From Altererythrobacter sp. C41 (lineage in GTDB: Bacteria > Pseudomonadota > Alphaproteobacteria > Sphingomonadales > Sphingomonadaceae): 32,486 nt of DNA. The stretch spans positions 1-32,486 of the forward strand of contig NZ_JAEVFE010000014.1 in the NCBI RefSeq assembly GCF_016803135.1, in the 5' to 3' direction. Positions 9,399 to 17,424 of this stretch are shown here, one piece after another (position 1 is the stretch's first letter; each line of letters begins with the position of its first letter). The notes below the pieces were generated by a model. The model searched no databases. It saw nothing but the letters and a program-made list of their open reading frames with translations, and had not been told where the DNA came from. The position numbers and the translations under genes are program-made.

Positions 9399-10445
9399 TC
9401 AACGCTCGGCCCGGCGGCGCTCCAGCGAGGCCTGCGCCGCGTCGATCTCGGCCTGGCTGCGGTTGTCGAACCGGTTGATGAGGGCAGGCACGACGGTGAA
9501 GCTGTCCTCCACCCAGGCATAGCCGTTGAAGCTCGCCGGAATCTCGCCGAGCTGTTCGGGCAGGTCGAGCCCGGTGGGACGGTCTTCCGCGCGCGGGCCG
9601 ATCACGATCACGTGCGCGCCGGCTTCCTCCATCCGCGCGATCAGGCGGTTGGGCCAGCCGGCGAAAAGCCATTGCCGGTCGAGCGGGACCATCAGCGTGC
9701 CGTCCTCGCAGGCCTCGGGCATGATCCCGAACCAGCCCGAGAGGAGATAGGCGGTGGTGCACTCCTTCGCCCCCTCGATCGAGAAGGCCCAGACGTCGGG
9801 ATAGTGCTCCCTGATCCGGGCGACATTGGCCGCATCGCCATAGAAGGCGTCGCCCGTGGCGACGGGGTCGCGGCCGGCCGCCTCAAGCGCCGCGGCGAGC
9901 AGATCCGCCTCGGCCGGGTCCTTGCTCTTGAAATTGTAGAGCAGCCGGGCGCGGCCGGCCGCCCTGATCGCCTCCTCCAGTGTCGGAATCGCGCCGATGC
10001 CTTCGCCCCGGAAAGGATAGGTTCTGCCGTCGTCGGCCGTATAGCCGTAGCCCGCGTCGAGCGCCTTGAGTTCGGCCATCGTCAGGTCGCGGACTTCGCC
10101 GGTGCCGTCGGTGCGGCAGTCGACCGTCCAATCGTGGAACACCGCGATCTGGTCGTCTGCCGTGGGCGCGATGTCGACCTCAATCATGTGCGCGCCGAAC
10201 CCCGCGGCGCGAGCGATCGAGCGGGTCGTGTTTTCGAGATAGTCATGCGCCGGAGGATCGATCCGGTCGGCGGTGCAGGTGTCGCGCCCGACCCCGGCAT
10301 GGTCGTAAAGCTGATGAATCCCGCGATGCGCGATCAGCTTGACCGCGCCCTTGGGCTCCGGCGCGAGCCAGCTCGCATTGACGACGGTCAGCACGAGGAA
10401 GGCGAGGGCGAGGGCGAACGCAAGGTAACGCAGCCAGCGCTTCAC
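9399..10445 (-). CDS. Glycerophosphodiester phosphodiesterase family protein
   Basis: 348 aa, starting with GTG 10445 in a GTGA overlap with the ribF stop. Residues 1-25 (MKRWLRYLAFALALAFLVLT) form a signal anchor or signal peptide, so it acts in the periplasm or on the membrane. The GDPD TIM-barrel residues are present: LIAHRG (H40, R41), IEVDI (E89, D91), and FHDWT (H104, D105). The family hydrolyses deacylated phospholipids to glycerol 3-phosphate and an alcohol; the substrate here cannot be read. The insertion between HRG and IEVDI is long and cysteine-containing (DTCTADR), so a diverged specificity is possible. It sits inside a folate/flavin gene run. Confidence 0.85.
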   Translation of the reverse strand: MKRWLRYLAFALALAFLVLTVVNASWLAPEPKGAVKLIAHRGIHQLYDHAGVGRDTCTADRIDPPAHDYLENTTRSIARAAGFGAHMIEVDIAPTADDQIAVFHDWTVDCRTDGTGEVRDLTMAELKALDAGYGYTADDGRTYPFRGEGIGAIPTLEEAIRAAGRARLLYNFKSKDPAEADLLAAALEAAGRDPVATGDAFYGDAANVARIREHYPDVWAFSIEGAKECTTAYLLSGWFGIMPEACEDGTLMVPLDRQWLFAGWPNRLIARMEEAGAHVIVIGPRAEDRPTGLDLPEQLGEIPASFNGYAWVEDSFTVVPALINRFDNRSQAEIDAAQASLERRRAER

Positions 10446-11368
10446 CCGAGCAACTCCCGCGCCTCATCGCAGTCGCGCTCGATCTGCGCCACGAGCGAGT
10501 CGAGCGAATCGAACTTCGCTTCGGGCCGCAGGAAATGGTGGAACGCGATCTCGATCTCCTGTCCGTAGAGATCGCCGGAGAAGTCGAAGAAATGCGGCTC
10601 CAGCAGTTCCTTGGGCGGCTCGAACTGCGGGCGCACGCCGATATTGGCCGCACCCTTGAGTATCTGACCGGTGGCGAGCACGCGGCCGGTCACCGCGTAG
10701 ATGCCGAACCGGGGTCGCAGATAGTTCTCGATCGCGAGATTCGCCGTCGGATAGCCGATATCGCGCCCGCGCTTGTCGCCATGCTCGACCACGCCGCGAA
10801 TCGCGAAGGGGCGGGTGAGGAGCGCAGCGGCGGCTTGCGGATCGCCCTCGCGCAGCGCCTCGCGGATGCGGCTGGAAGAAACCGGCGCGCCGCCTTCCAT
10901 CACCGGCTGCACCGCGCGGGCGGCGATGCCGACCTCTCTCCCAAGCTCGGCCAGCCGTGCGCGATCGCCCGTGCGTCCTTTGCCGAAGGTGAAGTCCTCG
11001 CCCGTCACGACACCCGCGACGCCGAGCCTGTCGGCGAGCAGCACGCGCACGAAGTCCTCGGCGGTGGTGTTCGCCAGCTCGGCATCGAAGTGGAACACCA
11101 GCATCGCGGTCGCTCCGGCAGCGAGGTAGAGCTCCTGCCGCTGCTCCAGCGTGGTCAGGCGGAAGGGGGGCACGTCGGGCTTGAAGAAGCGCACCGGATG
11201 CGGATCGAACGTGGCGATGATCGCCGGCCGGCCCTCGGCCCGCGCCCACTCGATCGCCTCGCGGGCGACCGCCTGATGGCCTTTGTGGAAGCCGTCGAAG
11301 TTGCCCAGCGCGATAATCGCACCGCGTAAGGATTCGGGAATTCGCTCGCGATGGTCGAGCCACCTCAT
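10442..11368 (-). CDS. ribF: Bifunctional riboflavin kinase / FAD synthetase
   Basis: 308 aa, the standard length. The N-terminal FAD synthetase half (about 10-165) has IIALGNFDGFHKGHQ, the nucleotidyltransferase HxGH-type motif, and RPAIIATFDPHP; the C-terminal riboflavin kinase half (about 185-305) has GRDIGYPTANL and PRFGIYAV. It phosphorylates riboflavin to FMN and adenylates FMN to FAD. ATG 11368 overlaps the dipeptidase stop as ATGA, and its own stop overlaps the next start. In many bacteria ribF is found near ileS-lspA, consistent with this order even though a glycerophosphodiesterase gene intervenes. Confidence 0.96.
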   Translation of the reverse strand: MRWLDHRERIPESLRGAIIALGNFDGFHKGHQAVAREAIEWARAEGRPAIIATFDPHPVRFFKPDVPPFRLTTLEQRQELYLAAGATAMLVFHFDAELANTTAEDFVRVLLADRLGVAGVVTGEDFTFGKGRTGDRARLAELGREVGIAARAVQPVMEGGAPVSSSRIREALREGDPQAAAALLTRPFAIRGVVEHGDKRGRDIGYPTANLAIENYLRPRFGIYAVTGRVLATGQILKGAANIGVRPQFEPPKELLEPHFFDFSGDLYGQEIEIAFHHFLRPEAKFDSLDSLVAQIERDCDEARELLG

Positions 11369-12546
11369 GAGACGGGTCCCATGGGTGCGATTCCGGCCCG
11401 CAGCACGCGCAGTGCGTTGCCGCCCATCGCCGCGCGGATCTCATCGGGGGTGAAGCCTTCGTCGAGCAAGGCCTGCGTGACCTGCACGAGCTGTGAGGTG
11501 TCGAAGCGCACGGTAGTCGCGCCGTCGTAGTCGCTGCCGAGCGCGACATGCTCGATGCCGACGAGATCGCGCACGTGCTTCATCGCGCGGGCCGCGTCGC
11601 GGGGGCTGGTGCCGCAGACCGCCGCGTCCCAGTAACCGATACCGATTACCCCGCCGGTGCGCGCAACGCCGCGGATTTCCTCGTCGGAAAGGTTGCGGTT
11701 GACCTGGCAGGTCGCCTGCACGCCGCCATGGCTGGAGACGACCGGGCGCTGCGCGATCGCGAGGATGTCGGCGACACAGGCGTGACTGCAGTGCGCGATG
11801 TCGACGATCATCCCGATCGCCTCCATCCGCCGTATCGCCTCGCGCCCTTTGGCGGTCAGGCCGCCTTTTTCGATCCCGTGCATCGATCCGGCGAGATCGT
11901 TGTCGAAGAAATGCGTCAGCCCCGCCATGCGGAAACCCGCCGCGTGGAGCCGGTCGAGATTGGCGAGATCGCCTTCGAGGTTCTGCAGCCCCTCGATACT
12001 GAGCATGGCGCCAACCGGCGTCGGCGCGCCGTCGCGGCGTGCGAGCAGGGCCTGCACATCCTGCGGCTCGGCGACTTTCATCAGGCGCCCGTCCGATTCG
12101 GCGGCCGCACGGTCGAGCTTCTCGCCATGGTAGAGCGACCGCTGAAGCAACGACGTCCAGGTACGGATCGGCTGGAGCTGCGCGATCGTCAGCGCGGTGA
12201 TGTTATCGGTCTCGGCGCTGTTGGCGTCGTAGTTCTGGCCCTTGGGGGTCTTCGTCACGCTGGAGAAGACCTGCAGCGCGACGTTGCCTTCTTCCATCCG
12301 CGGCAGGTCCTCGTGACCCTGGTCTGCGCGGTCGAGCAGGTCGCGGTCCCATAACAGCGTGTCCGAATGGAGATCGACGATCGTCAGCGTCGCATGGAGT
12401 GCCTTTGCTTCTTCGGAGACCGGGATCAGCGGCTGACCGTCGACCTTGTTCATGTCGCGCTCGATCATCCCCGGCGCGAAGACGAAGAATGCCGCCGCCG
12501 CAAGCACGACCAGCGCCAGCGCGCCCCATGCGATCTTGCGTTTCAT
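11365..12546 (-). CDS. Membrane dipeptidase, peptidase family M19
   Basis: Start set at ATG 12546, which overlaps the folA stop as ATGA and has a strong GGAGGGGGG about eight bases upstream; a start at 12567 would add seven residues. 393 aa. Residues 1-24 (MKRKIAWGALALVVLAAAAF) are a signal anchor, placing the enzyme in the periplasm. M19 zinc-site features: VDLHSDTLLW (H60, D62), SIEGLQN (metal-bridging Glu), DIAHCSH, RPVVSSHGG, and the C-terminal ALGSDYDGA. The family (renal dipeptidase-like) cleaves dipeptides, including some with D-residues. Its tight coupling to folA and ribF is unexpected on functional grounds. Confidence 0.92.
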   Translation of the reverse strand: MKRKIAWGALALVVLAAAAFFVFAPGMIERDMNKVDGQPLIPVSEEAKALHATLTIVDLHSDTLLWDRDLLDRADQGHEDLPRMEEGNVALQVFSSVTKTPKGQNYDANSAETDNITALTIAQLQPIRTWTSLLQRSLYHGEKLDRAAAESDGRLMKVAEPQDVQALLARRDGAPTPVGAMLSIEGLQNLEGDLANLDRLHAAGFRMAGLTHFFDNDLAGSMHGIEKGGLTAKGREAIRRMEAIGMIVDIAHCSHACVADILAIAQRPVVSSHGGVQATCQVNRNLSDEEIRGVARTGGVIGIGYWDAAVCGTSPRDAARAMKHVRDLVGIEHVALGSDYDGATTVRFDTSQLVQVTQALLDEGFTPDEIRAAMGGNALRVLRAGIAPMGPVS

Positions 12547-13037
12547 TTCTCGTCCCCCCTCCGACACAGCGTCACGAAATCGAACGCGGGCATTCCGCCC
12601 TCGGCCTCATGCACCTCGCGCGCCGTCTCCTCCCATTCGGGCCCGAGCGGCGGCATGGTGGTGTCGCCGGCGTAATCGGCGTGAATCTCGGTCAGCTCGA
12701 CCCGGTCGGACAGCGGCAGGAACACGTCGAAGATCGCCGCGCCGCCGATCACCGCGATCTCGCCGTCGCCTGCGAGCGCCAGCGCTTCTTCGGGCGATTG
12801 CGCGACCTCTGCGCCGGCGCTGTCCCAGTCTTCGCGGCGGGTCAGCACGATATGGCGGCGGCCGGGGAGCAGGCCGGGCAGGCTCTCGAACGTCTTGCGG
12901 CCCATGATCATCGGCTTGCCGATGGTGAGGCCCTTGAAGCGCTTGAGGTCGGCGGGAACGTGCCATGGCAAGCCGCCTTCGTTGCCGATCACGCCGTTTT
13001 CGGCGCGCGCGTAGATGCAGAACAGGCTCTGCGTCAC
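12543..13037 (-). CDS. folA: Dihydrofolate reductase
   Basis: 164 aa, normal for bacterial DHFR. It reduces dihydrofolate to tetrahydrofolate with NADPH. Seen in order: IYARAENGVIGNEGGLPWHV (the active-site loop, residues 8-27), DLKRFKGLTIGKPMIMGRKT (about 30-49), and IAVIGGAAIF for the NADPH site. Start is GTG 13037, seven bases after the purK stop, with no strong ribosome binding site, so it may depend on translation of purK. Its end carries the purine-rich site for the next gene, the M19 dipeptidase. Confidence 0.95.
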   Translation of the reverse strand: MTQSLFCIYARAENGVIGNEGGLPWHVPADLKRFKGLTIGKPMIMGRKTFESLPGLLPGRRHIVLTRREDWDSAGAEVAQSPEEALALAGDGEIAVIGGAAIFDVFLPLSDRVELTEIHADYAGDTTMPPLGPEWEETAREVHEAEGGMPAFDFVTLCRRGDEK

Positions 13038-13044
13038 TTGCGCG

Positions 13045-14100
13045 TCATCCGCCGTGAATCCGCGTGATATGACCCATCTTGCGGCCTTCGCGTGCCTGGC
13101 GCTTGCCGTAGAGGTGCAGATGCGCGCCCGGTTCGGCGAGGCATTCGTGCGCGCCGTTGGCGTCGTGGCCGATGACGTTCGTCATGACGACTTGCGGTGC
13201 GGTTGTCGCAGTATCGCCCAGTGGCAGGCCGCAGATTGCGCGCACGTGGTTCTCGAACTGGCTCGTCGCCGCGCCCTCGATCGTCCAGTGCCCCGAATTG
13301 TGCACGCGCGGCGCCATCTCGTTGAACACTGGCCCCTCGTGGGTCGCGAAGAACTCGAGCGTCAGCACGCCGACGTAGCCGAGTGCCTCGGCCACCTTTG
13401 CGGCAAGCTCGCGTGCCGGCGCGACCTGCGCGGCGATTGCCTCGCCTGCGGGGAGGGCGGAGGTCGCGAGGATGCCGCCGACGTGGGTGTTCTCGGCGCT
13501 GTCCCAGAACCGCACCTCGCCGTCGCGCCCGCGCACGAGGATCACCGAGAACTCGGCGGTGAACTCGACGAAACCCTCGTAGATCGTCGGTGCGCCCGGC
13601 AGGCGGATCGCATCGGCATCGCGTGCGGTGTGAATGCGCCACTGACCCTTGCCGTCGTAGCCGTCGCGCCGCGTCTTGAGGATACCCGGCGCCCCGATGC
13701 GGTCGACCGCGGCGGCGAGTTCCTCGGCCGCATCGACCGGCGCATAAGCCGCGGGCGTGCCGCCGAGGCTTTCGACGAAGCGCTTTTCCTTGAGCCGGTC
13801 CTGCGCCGTCTCCAGCGCGCGCGGGTGCGGCGCGAGCAGCGCCTCGATGGCGGCGAGCGGGCCGACCGGCACGTTCTCGAACTCCCAGGTCACCACGTCG
13901 CATCCGGCGGCGAACTGGGCGAGCGCAGCGGCATCGGTCCAGGGGGCGCACGTGAAATCGGCGCTGACTTCGGCCGCGACGCTTTCCCGGTCGGGCGCGA
14001 AGATGTGGCAGCGATAGCCGAGTTGCGCGGCCGCGATCGCGATCATCCGGCCGAGCTGGCCGCCACCTAGAATGCCGATTGTCGCGCCTGGCAGGATCAA
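13045..14100 (-). CDS. purK: N5-carboxyaminoimidazole ribonucleotide synthase
   Basis: 351 aa. PurK uses ATP and bicarbonate to convert AIR to N5-CAIR in purine synthesis, the substrate for PurE just upstream. The sequence opens IGILGGGQLGRMIAIAAAQL (residues 8-27) and has the ATP-grasp segment ILKTRRDGYDGKGQW and the EFFATHEGPVFNEMAPRVHN metal-site region. The start is TTG 14100, preceded by GAGGGA; no ATG or GTG lies in frame between it and the glycine-rich motif, and the length before the motif is typical. It is separated from purE by 119 bp that contain a REP-like sequence. Confidence 0.95.
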   Translation of the reverse strand: MILPGATIGILGGGQLGRMIAIAAAQLGYRCHIFAPDRESVAAEVSADFTCAPWTDAAALAQFAAGCDVVTWEFENVPVGPLAAIEALLAPHPRALETAQDRLKEKRFVESLGGTPAAYAPVDAAEELAAAVDRIGAPGILKTRRDGYDGKGQWRIHTARDADAIRLPGAPTIYEGFVEFTAEFSVILVRGRDGEVRFWDSAENTHVGGILATSALPAGEAIAAQVAPARELAAKVAEALGYVGVLTLEFFATHEGPVFNEMAPRVHNSGHWTIEGAATSQFENHVRAICGLPLGDTATTAPQVVMTNVIGHDANGAHECLAEPGAHLHLYGKRQAREGRKMGHITRIHGG

Positions 14101-14178
14101 ACTCTCACTTCCCTCATCCGTTTGCGCCCGGGTTCGCCGGACCGTTCTTGCGTGCGAGGTGCGCTAAAGGAAAAAGCC

Positions 14179-14206
14179 GCCCTTCGACAAGCGCGGGATG
14201 AACGGA
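14179..14206. repeat. REP-like short palindrome in the purE-purK gap
   Basis: The plus strand reads CCCTTCGACAAGCGCGGG (14180-14197) followed by ATGAACGG. This is close to the CCCTTCGACAAGCTCAGG-type motif that I recall as a frequent intergenic repeat in sphingomonads and other Proteobacteria. CCC and GGG flank it. On the minus strand the motif is followed by CTTTTTCC (14176-14169), so it might also attenuate transcription between purE and purK. Repeat status is from recall and needs a genome-wide count. Confidence 0.5.
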
Positions 14207-14219
14207 AATGAGGCGGGTC

Positions 14220-14711
<492 letters not shown>

Positions 14712-14712
14712 C

Positions 14713-15399
14713 TCAGCGGTCCTTCAGATAGTGGCGCTCGCCGGGTTTCATCGCGGCGTCGAATTCGTAGACGATCGGCTCGCCGGTCGGAATCTCAAGC
14801 CCGGTGATGTCCTCGTCCGAAATGCCCGAGAGATGCTTGACCAGCGCGCGCAGAGAATTGCCGTGGGCGGAAACGATCACCGTCTCGCCGCTTGCCAGCA
14901 CGGGCAGGATCTCGCCCTCCCAGTAGGGCAGCACACGCTCGATCGTGAGCTTGAGGCTTTCGGTCGCCGGCACTGCGATCCCGGCATAGCGCGGGTCGGC
15001 GGCGAGATCGTAGTCGCTGCCGTCTTCCATCACCGGCGGCGGCGTATCGAAGCTGCGGCGCCAGATATGCACCTGCTCGTCGCCGTGCCGCTCGCGCGTC
15101 TGCTGCTTGTCGAGCCCGGTGAGGCCGCCGTAGTGCCGCTCGTTGAGGCGCCAGTCCTTGGTTTCGGGGATCCACAGCCGCCCGCAGGCTTCCAGCGCGA
15201 GATGCAGCGTCTTGATCGCGCGGGTCTGGAGCGAAGTGAAGGCGCAGGTCGGCAGCACGCCCGTTTCGGCCAGCAGCTCGCCCGCCGCGATCGCTTCGGC
15301 CACGCCTTTCTCGGTCAGATCGACGTCCCACCAGCCGGTGAAGCGGTTTTCGAGATTCCACTGGCTCTGGCCGTGGCGGACGAGAATGAGCGTCGGCAA
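14713..15399 (-). CDS. gpmA: 2,3-bisphosphoglycerate-dependent phosphoglycerate mutase
   Basis: Start chosen at TTG 15399: AGGAG lies seven bases upstream, and the resulting N-terminus [15 protein letters not shown] is exactly that of GpmA. An ATG at 15414 would add five residues and has no ribosome binding site. 228 aa. The enzyme interconverts 3- and 2-phosphoglycerate in glycolysis through a phosphohistidine. [20 protein letters not shown] holds the catalytic His (H9), [17 protein letters not shown] the acid/base Glu region, and [13 protein letters not shown] the second His. It lies between the 53-aa protein gene and purE in the same run. Confidence 0.95.
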   Translation of the reverse strand: MPTLILVRHGQSQWNLENRFTGWWDVDLTEKGVAEAIAAGELLAETGVLPTCAFTSLQTRAIKTLHLALEACGRLWIPETKDWRLNERHYGGLTGLDKQQTRERHGDEQVHIWRRSFDTPPPVMEDGSDYDLAADPRYAGIAVPATESLKLTIERVLPYWEGEILPVLASGETVIVSAHGNSLRALVKHLSGISDEDITGLEIPTGEPIVYEFDAAMKPGERHYLKDR

Positions 15400-15434
15400 G
15401 AAAAGGCTCCTCATGCGGTCGGGAGCGAGTGCGG

Positions 15435-15596
15435 TTAGCTTTTCGTATCTGGCTTGGAAAGCCCGCTCTCGCCCGATTCGCCCGGCGGGGCCGCGCGCCA
15501 TTCGCGCGACTGCGCCTTGCGGCGGCGCAGGTTCTCGCGCAGCTTGGCCGCGAGACGCTCCTCGCGCGACAGATTCTTGCCCGCTTCCTCGGTCAT
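15435..15596 (-). CDS. Small basic protein of unknown function (53 aa)
   Basis: ATG 15596 to TGA gives 53 residues: an acidic start, the highly charged helix [20 protein letters not shown] (residues 12-31), and a Gly/Ser-rich tail. I recall short proteins with almost this [17 protein letters not shown] core as a recurring hypothetical family in Sphingomonadales; no function is known to me. A longer frame from 15743 runs backward through the tRNA gene and is not real. It is 35 bp ahead of gpmA in the same direction, so it may be the first gene of the gpmA-purE run. The arginine-rich amphipathic helix suggests nucleic-acid or ribosome contact, which is only a guess. Confidence 0.6.
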   Translation of the reverse strand: MTEEAGKNLSREERLAAKLRENLRRRKAQSREWRAAPPGESGESGLSKPDTKS

Positions 15597-15639
15597 GCGA
15601 AACGCCTTGCCGCCAATTGCGCCCTGGCTCAAGCTTGGC

Positions 15640-15668
15640 TTGACTTTCCCCAAAGGGACGACAATAGC
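15640..15668 (+). promoter_or_regulatory. Sigma-70-type promoter of tRNA-Thr
   Basis: TTGACT at 15640-15645 (-35, five of six to consensus) and AATAGC at 15663-15668 (-10, weak) are 17 bases apart. Transcription would begin near 15675, about a dozen bases before the mature tRNA 5' end. It lies in the 90-bp gap between the divergent 53-aa gene and the tRNA. Confidence 0.55.
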
Positions 15669-15686
15669 GCGCCCGCTTCTCCGAAC

Positions 15687-15761
15687 GCTGCTGTAGCTCA
15701 GTGGTAGAGCGCACCCTTGGTAAGGGTGAGGTCGGGAGTTCAATCCTCCCCAGCAGCACCA
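15687..15761 (+). tRNA. tRNA-Thr (anticodon GGT)
   Basis: Seven-pair acceptor stem GCTGCTG (15687-15693) with CAGCAGC (15751-15757), discriminator A and encoded CCA at 15759-15761. The anticodon stem is CACCC/GGGTG (15712-15716 and 15724-15728) with loop TTGGTAA; anticodon GGT at 15719-15721 reads ACC and ACU. The T arm is GGGAG-TTCAATC-CTCCC. Length 75 nt with CCA. The 3' end abuts a lower-G+C patch with the fic gene, a usual arrangement for integrated DNA, but I see no repeat of the tRNA 3' end downstream. Confidence 0.97.
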
Positions 15762-16134
15762 CCAATTTTGTTTGGACGAGGCCGGTTTGTTTTTCGGCGG
15801 TTTCCCGGACAGCGTATCGTGAACAGCTTAGTCCCAAGCTTTCTTCTTGGCTTTTGATAAGATCGACAAAGTTCCAGGCGTGCAGTCGGCGCAGTAACCC
15901 CCCGCGCGTCGGTCCCAATATATTGGAGCCAGGGCTAAGTCGCTGAGGACTGGCCGCCCCCTTCTTCTCTCGTCGACATTGTAGAAGAGCTAGCGGCAGC
16001 AGCCTGATCGACTTCAAACCAGCGGCTGAGTTGGGCTAAGAGAGCTTTCCGCAAGCGAGCACTCGGTCTGTTCCCCGTCTTACCCTGGCCCCTCGGTAAT
16101 GCAGGCCTATTCGCCGCAAATTTTGCGACGAACG
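15762..16134. other. Non-coding, lower-G+C gap between tRNA-Thr and fic
   Basis: About 370 bases without a credible gene. One counted line is 50% G+C against 68-72% in nearby core genes. It holds a weak 5-bp hairpin with a T-rich tail (CCAAG/CTTGG, 15834-15850), possibly ending the tRNA transcript, and a perfect 12-bp palindrome CCAATATATTGG (15915-15926). A minus-strand frame of 75 codons (15935-16162) has no recognisable motif and overlaps the fic promoter. It may be decayed sequence brought in with fic. Confidence 0.5.
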
Positions 16135-16163
16135 TTGCGCGTGCGGTAATTAATGCGTACAAT
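16135..16163 (+). promoter_or_regulatory. Promoter of fic
   Basis: TTGCGC (16135-16140) and TACAAT (16158-16163, five of six to TATAAT) are exactly 17 bases apart. The expected transcript start near 16170 leaves a leader of about 16 bases carrying AGGAGA (16170-16175) before the ATG at 16186. The -10 overlaps the region just after an upstream ATG (16153), arguing against that start. The spacer contains the small palindrome TAATTA. Confidence 0.6.
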
Positions 16164-16185
16164 CACCGCAGGAGATGCGGTGGAT

Positions 16186-17301
16186 ATGCCTTTTATTCAC
16201 GAGAATGCGAACTGGCCGCAATTCGGCTGGAGCAATGATGTCCTGTCGCCCGTGCTAGCCGCCCTGCGGTATCGCGAAGGGCAACTGATAGGCCGAATGC
16301 AAGACCTGGGCTTCGCGCTTAGACAAGAAGCCAGTCTAAACACGCTAACTGATGACGTTGTCAAATCGTCCGCGATTGAAGGCGAAAACCTGAATCGTGA
16401 GGAAGTTCGATCCTCAATTGCACGTCGCCTAGGGATGGATGTGGGCGGGCTCATTGCATCGAACCGAGACGTTGAAGGCATTGTTGAGATGATGCTCGAC
16501 GCCACCCAGAGGTTTGCAGAGCCATTAACTGACGAACGTCTCTTCGGCTGGCACGCCGCGCTGTTTCCTACCGGACGGAGCTCCATGCAGAGAATAGCCG
16601 TTGGCGACTGGAGGCCGAAGGAAGCCGGTCCAATGCAGGTGGTCTCCGGTCCCTACGGTCGGGAGAAGGTCCATTTTGAAGCGCCCACAGCTGACAGGCT
16701 TCAGTCCGAAATGGCCAAATTCCTGAAGTGGTTCAACGCCCCCCCCTCAATTGACCCGGTTCTGCGGGCGGGGGTCGCACATTTCTGGTTCGTCACTATC
16801 CATCCCTTCGAAGATGGCAATGGACGCGTCGCGCGCGCCATCGCGGATATGTCGCTCGCGCGCGCCGATGGCAGCAAAGACCGCTTCTACAGTATGTCCG
16901 CTCAGATCGAAGCCGAGAAGAGAGACTATTACGATCGACTCGAAGCGCAGCAAAGGAATGGCCTGGATATAACGCCATGGCTGAGTTGGTTCCTCGATTG
17001 CCTAAGCCGCGCCCTCGAAAGAGCCGAGGCGACCCTGGAGGCGGTACTCTACAAGGCCAAACTATGGGACAAGGCGATCCGGTACATCGTCAATCAGCGG
17101 CAGCGGTTGGTCATCGAACGGATGCTTGAAGACGACTGGGAAGGCTATCTAAACACGTCGAAGTACGCAAAGCTCGCTAAGTGCTCGACCGACACTGCCT
17201 TGCGAGACATTAGGGAGCTACTTCAAGCTGGCGTTCTACTCCAAAATGCCGGCGGAGGCCGGAGCACGAGCTACAGACTGGCAGGCGCCGGCGAGCTATA
17301 G
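16186..17301 (+). CDS. Fic family protein with DUF4172 and winged-helix domains
   Basis: 371 aa from ATG 16186 (MPFIHENANWPQFGW), chosen for AGGAGA upstream, the promoter position and the family's usual IHE..WP.F opening; ATG 16153 would add 11 residues. Domains: DUF4172 (about 1-75); inhibitory motif SSAIEG (S61, E65, G66) of class II Fic proteins, in which the protein's own helix blocks ATP; Fic core with HPFEDGNGR (206-214), the complete catalytic HxFx(D/E)GNGR loop; C-terminal winged helix (about 310-350; TSKYAKLAKCSTDTALRDI). Family members AMPylate target proteins, which are unknown here. G+C is 45-62% in six sampled lines, below neighbours, suggesting transfer. No separate antitoxin gene is adjacent, as expected for a self-inhibited form. 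Confidence 0.93.
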   Translation: MPFIHENANWPQFGWSNDVLSPVLAALRYREGQLIGRMQDLGFALRQEASLNTLTDDVVKSSAIEGENLNREEVRSSIARRLGMDVGGLIASNRDVEGIVEMMLDATQRFAEPLTDERLFGWHAALFPTGRSSMQRIAVGDWRPKEAGPMQVVSGPYGREKVHFEAPTADRLQSEMAKFLKWFNAPPSIDPVLRAGVAHFWFVTIHPFEDGNGRVARAIADMSLARADGSKDRFYSMSAQIEAEKRDYYDRLEAQQRNGLDITPWLSWFLDCLSRALERAEATLEAVLYKAKLWDKAIRYIVNQRQRLVIERMLEDDWEGYLNTSKYAKLAKCSTDTALRDIRELLQAGVLLQNAGGGRSTSYRLAGAGEL

Positions 17302-17424
17302 CTCTGCTCTCCCCCTACCGTCCCGGGTCCGGCTCTGGACGTTCAACGTATGGACGCACCTTCCCTCGACCCCCAGCGCAACAAACCCTTGCCGCTCTCA
17401 CCCGTCTTAGCCATGTAAGGCACC

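Noticed and set aside
15701-15946. 81-codon plus-strand frame starting inside tRNA-Thr
   Set aside because: Its first residues are simply the tRNA sequence translated; a common false frame.
15935-16162. 75-codon minus-strand frame upstream of fic
   Set aside because: No recognisable motif, covers the fic promoter, lies in a low-G+C gap; more likely chance or decayed sequence.
17350-17418. 23-codon frame before the first PH-domain gene
   Set aside because: In frame with it but closed by TAA before the ATG at 17425; no ribosome site and no similarity known to me.
15687-17424. Attachment-site repeat of the tRNA-Thr 3' end flanking the fic patch
   Set aside because: I looked for the TTCAATCCTCCCCAGCAGC end downstream to 17424 and did not find it; no integrase gene is present. 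A 9-base CCCGTCTTA match (16074 and 17401) is too short to matter.
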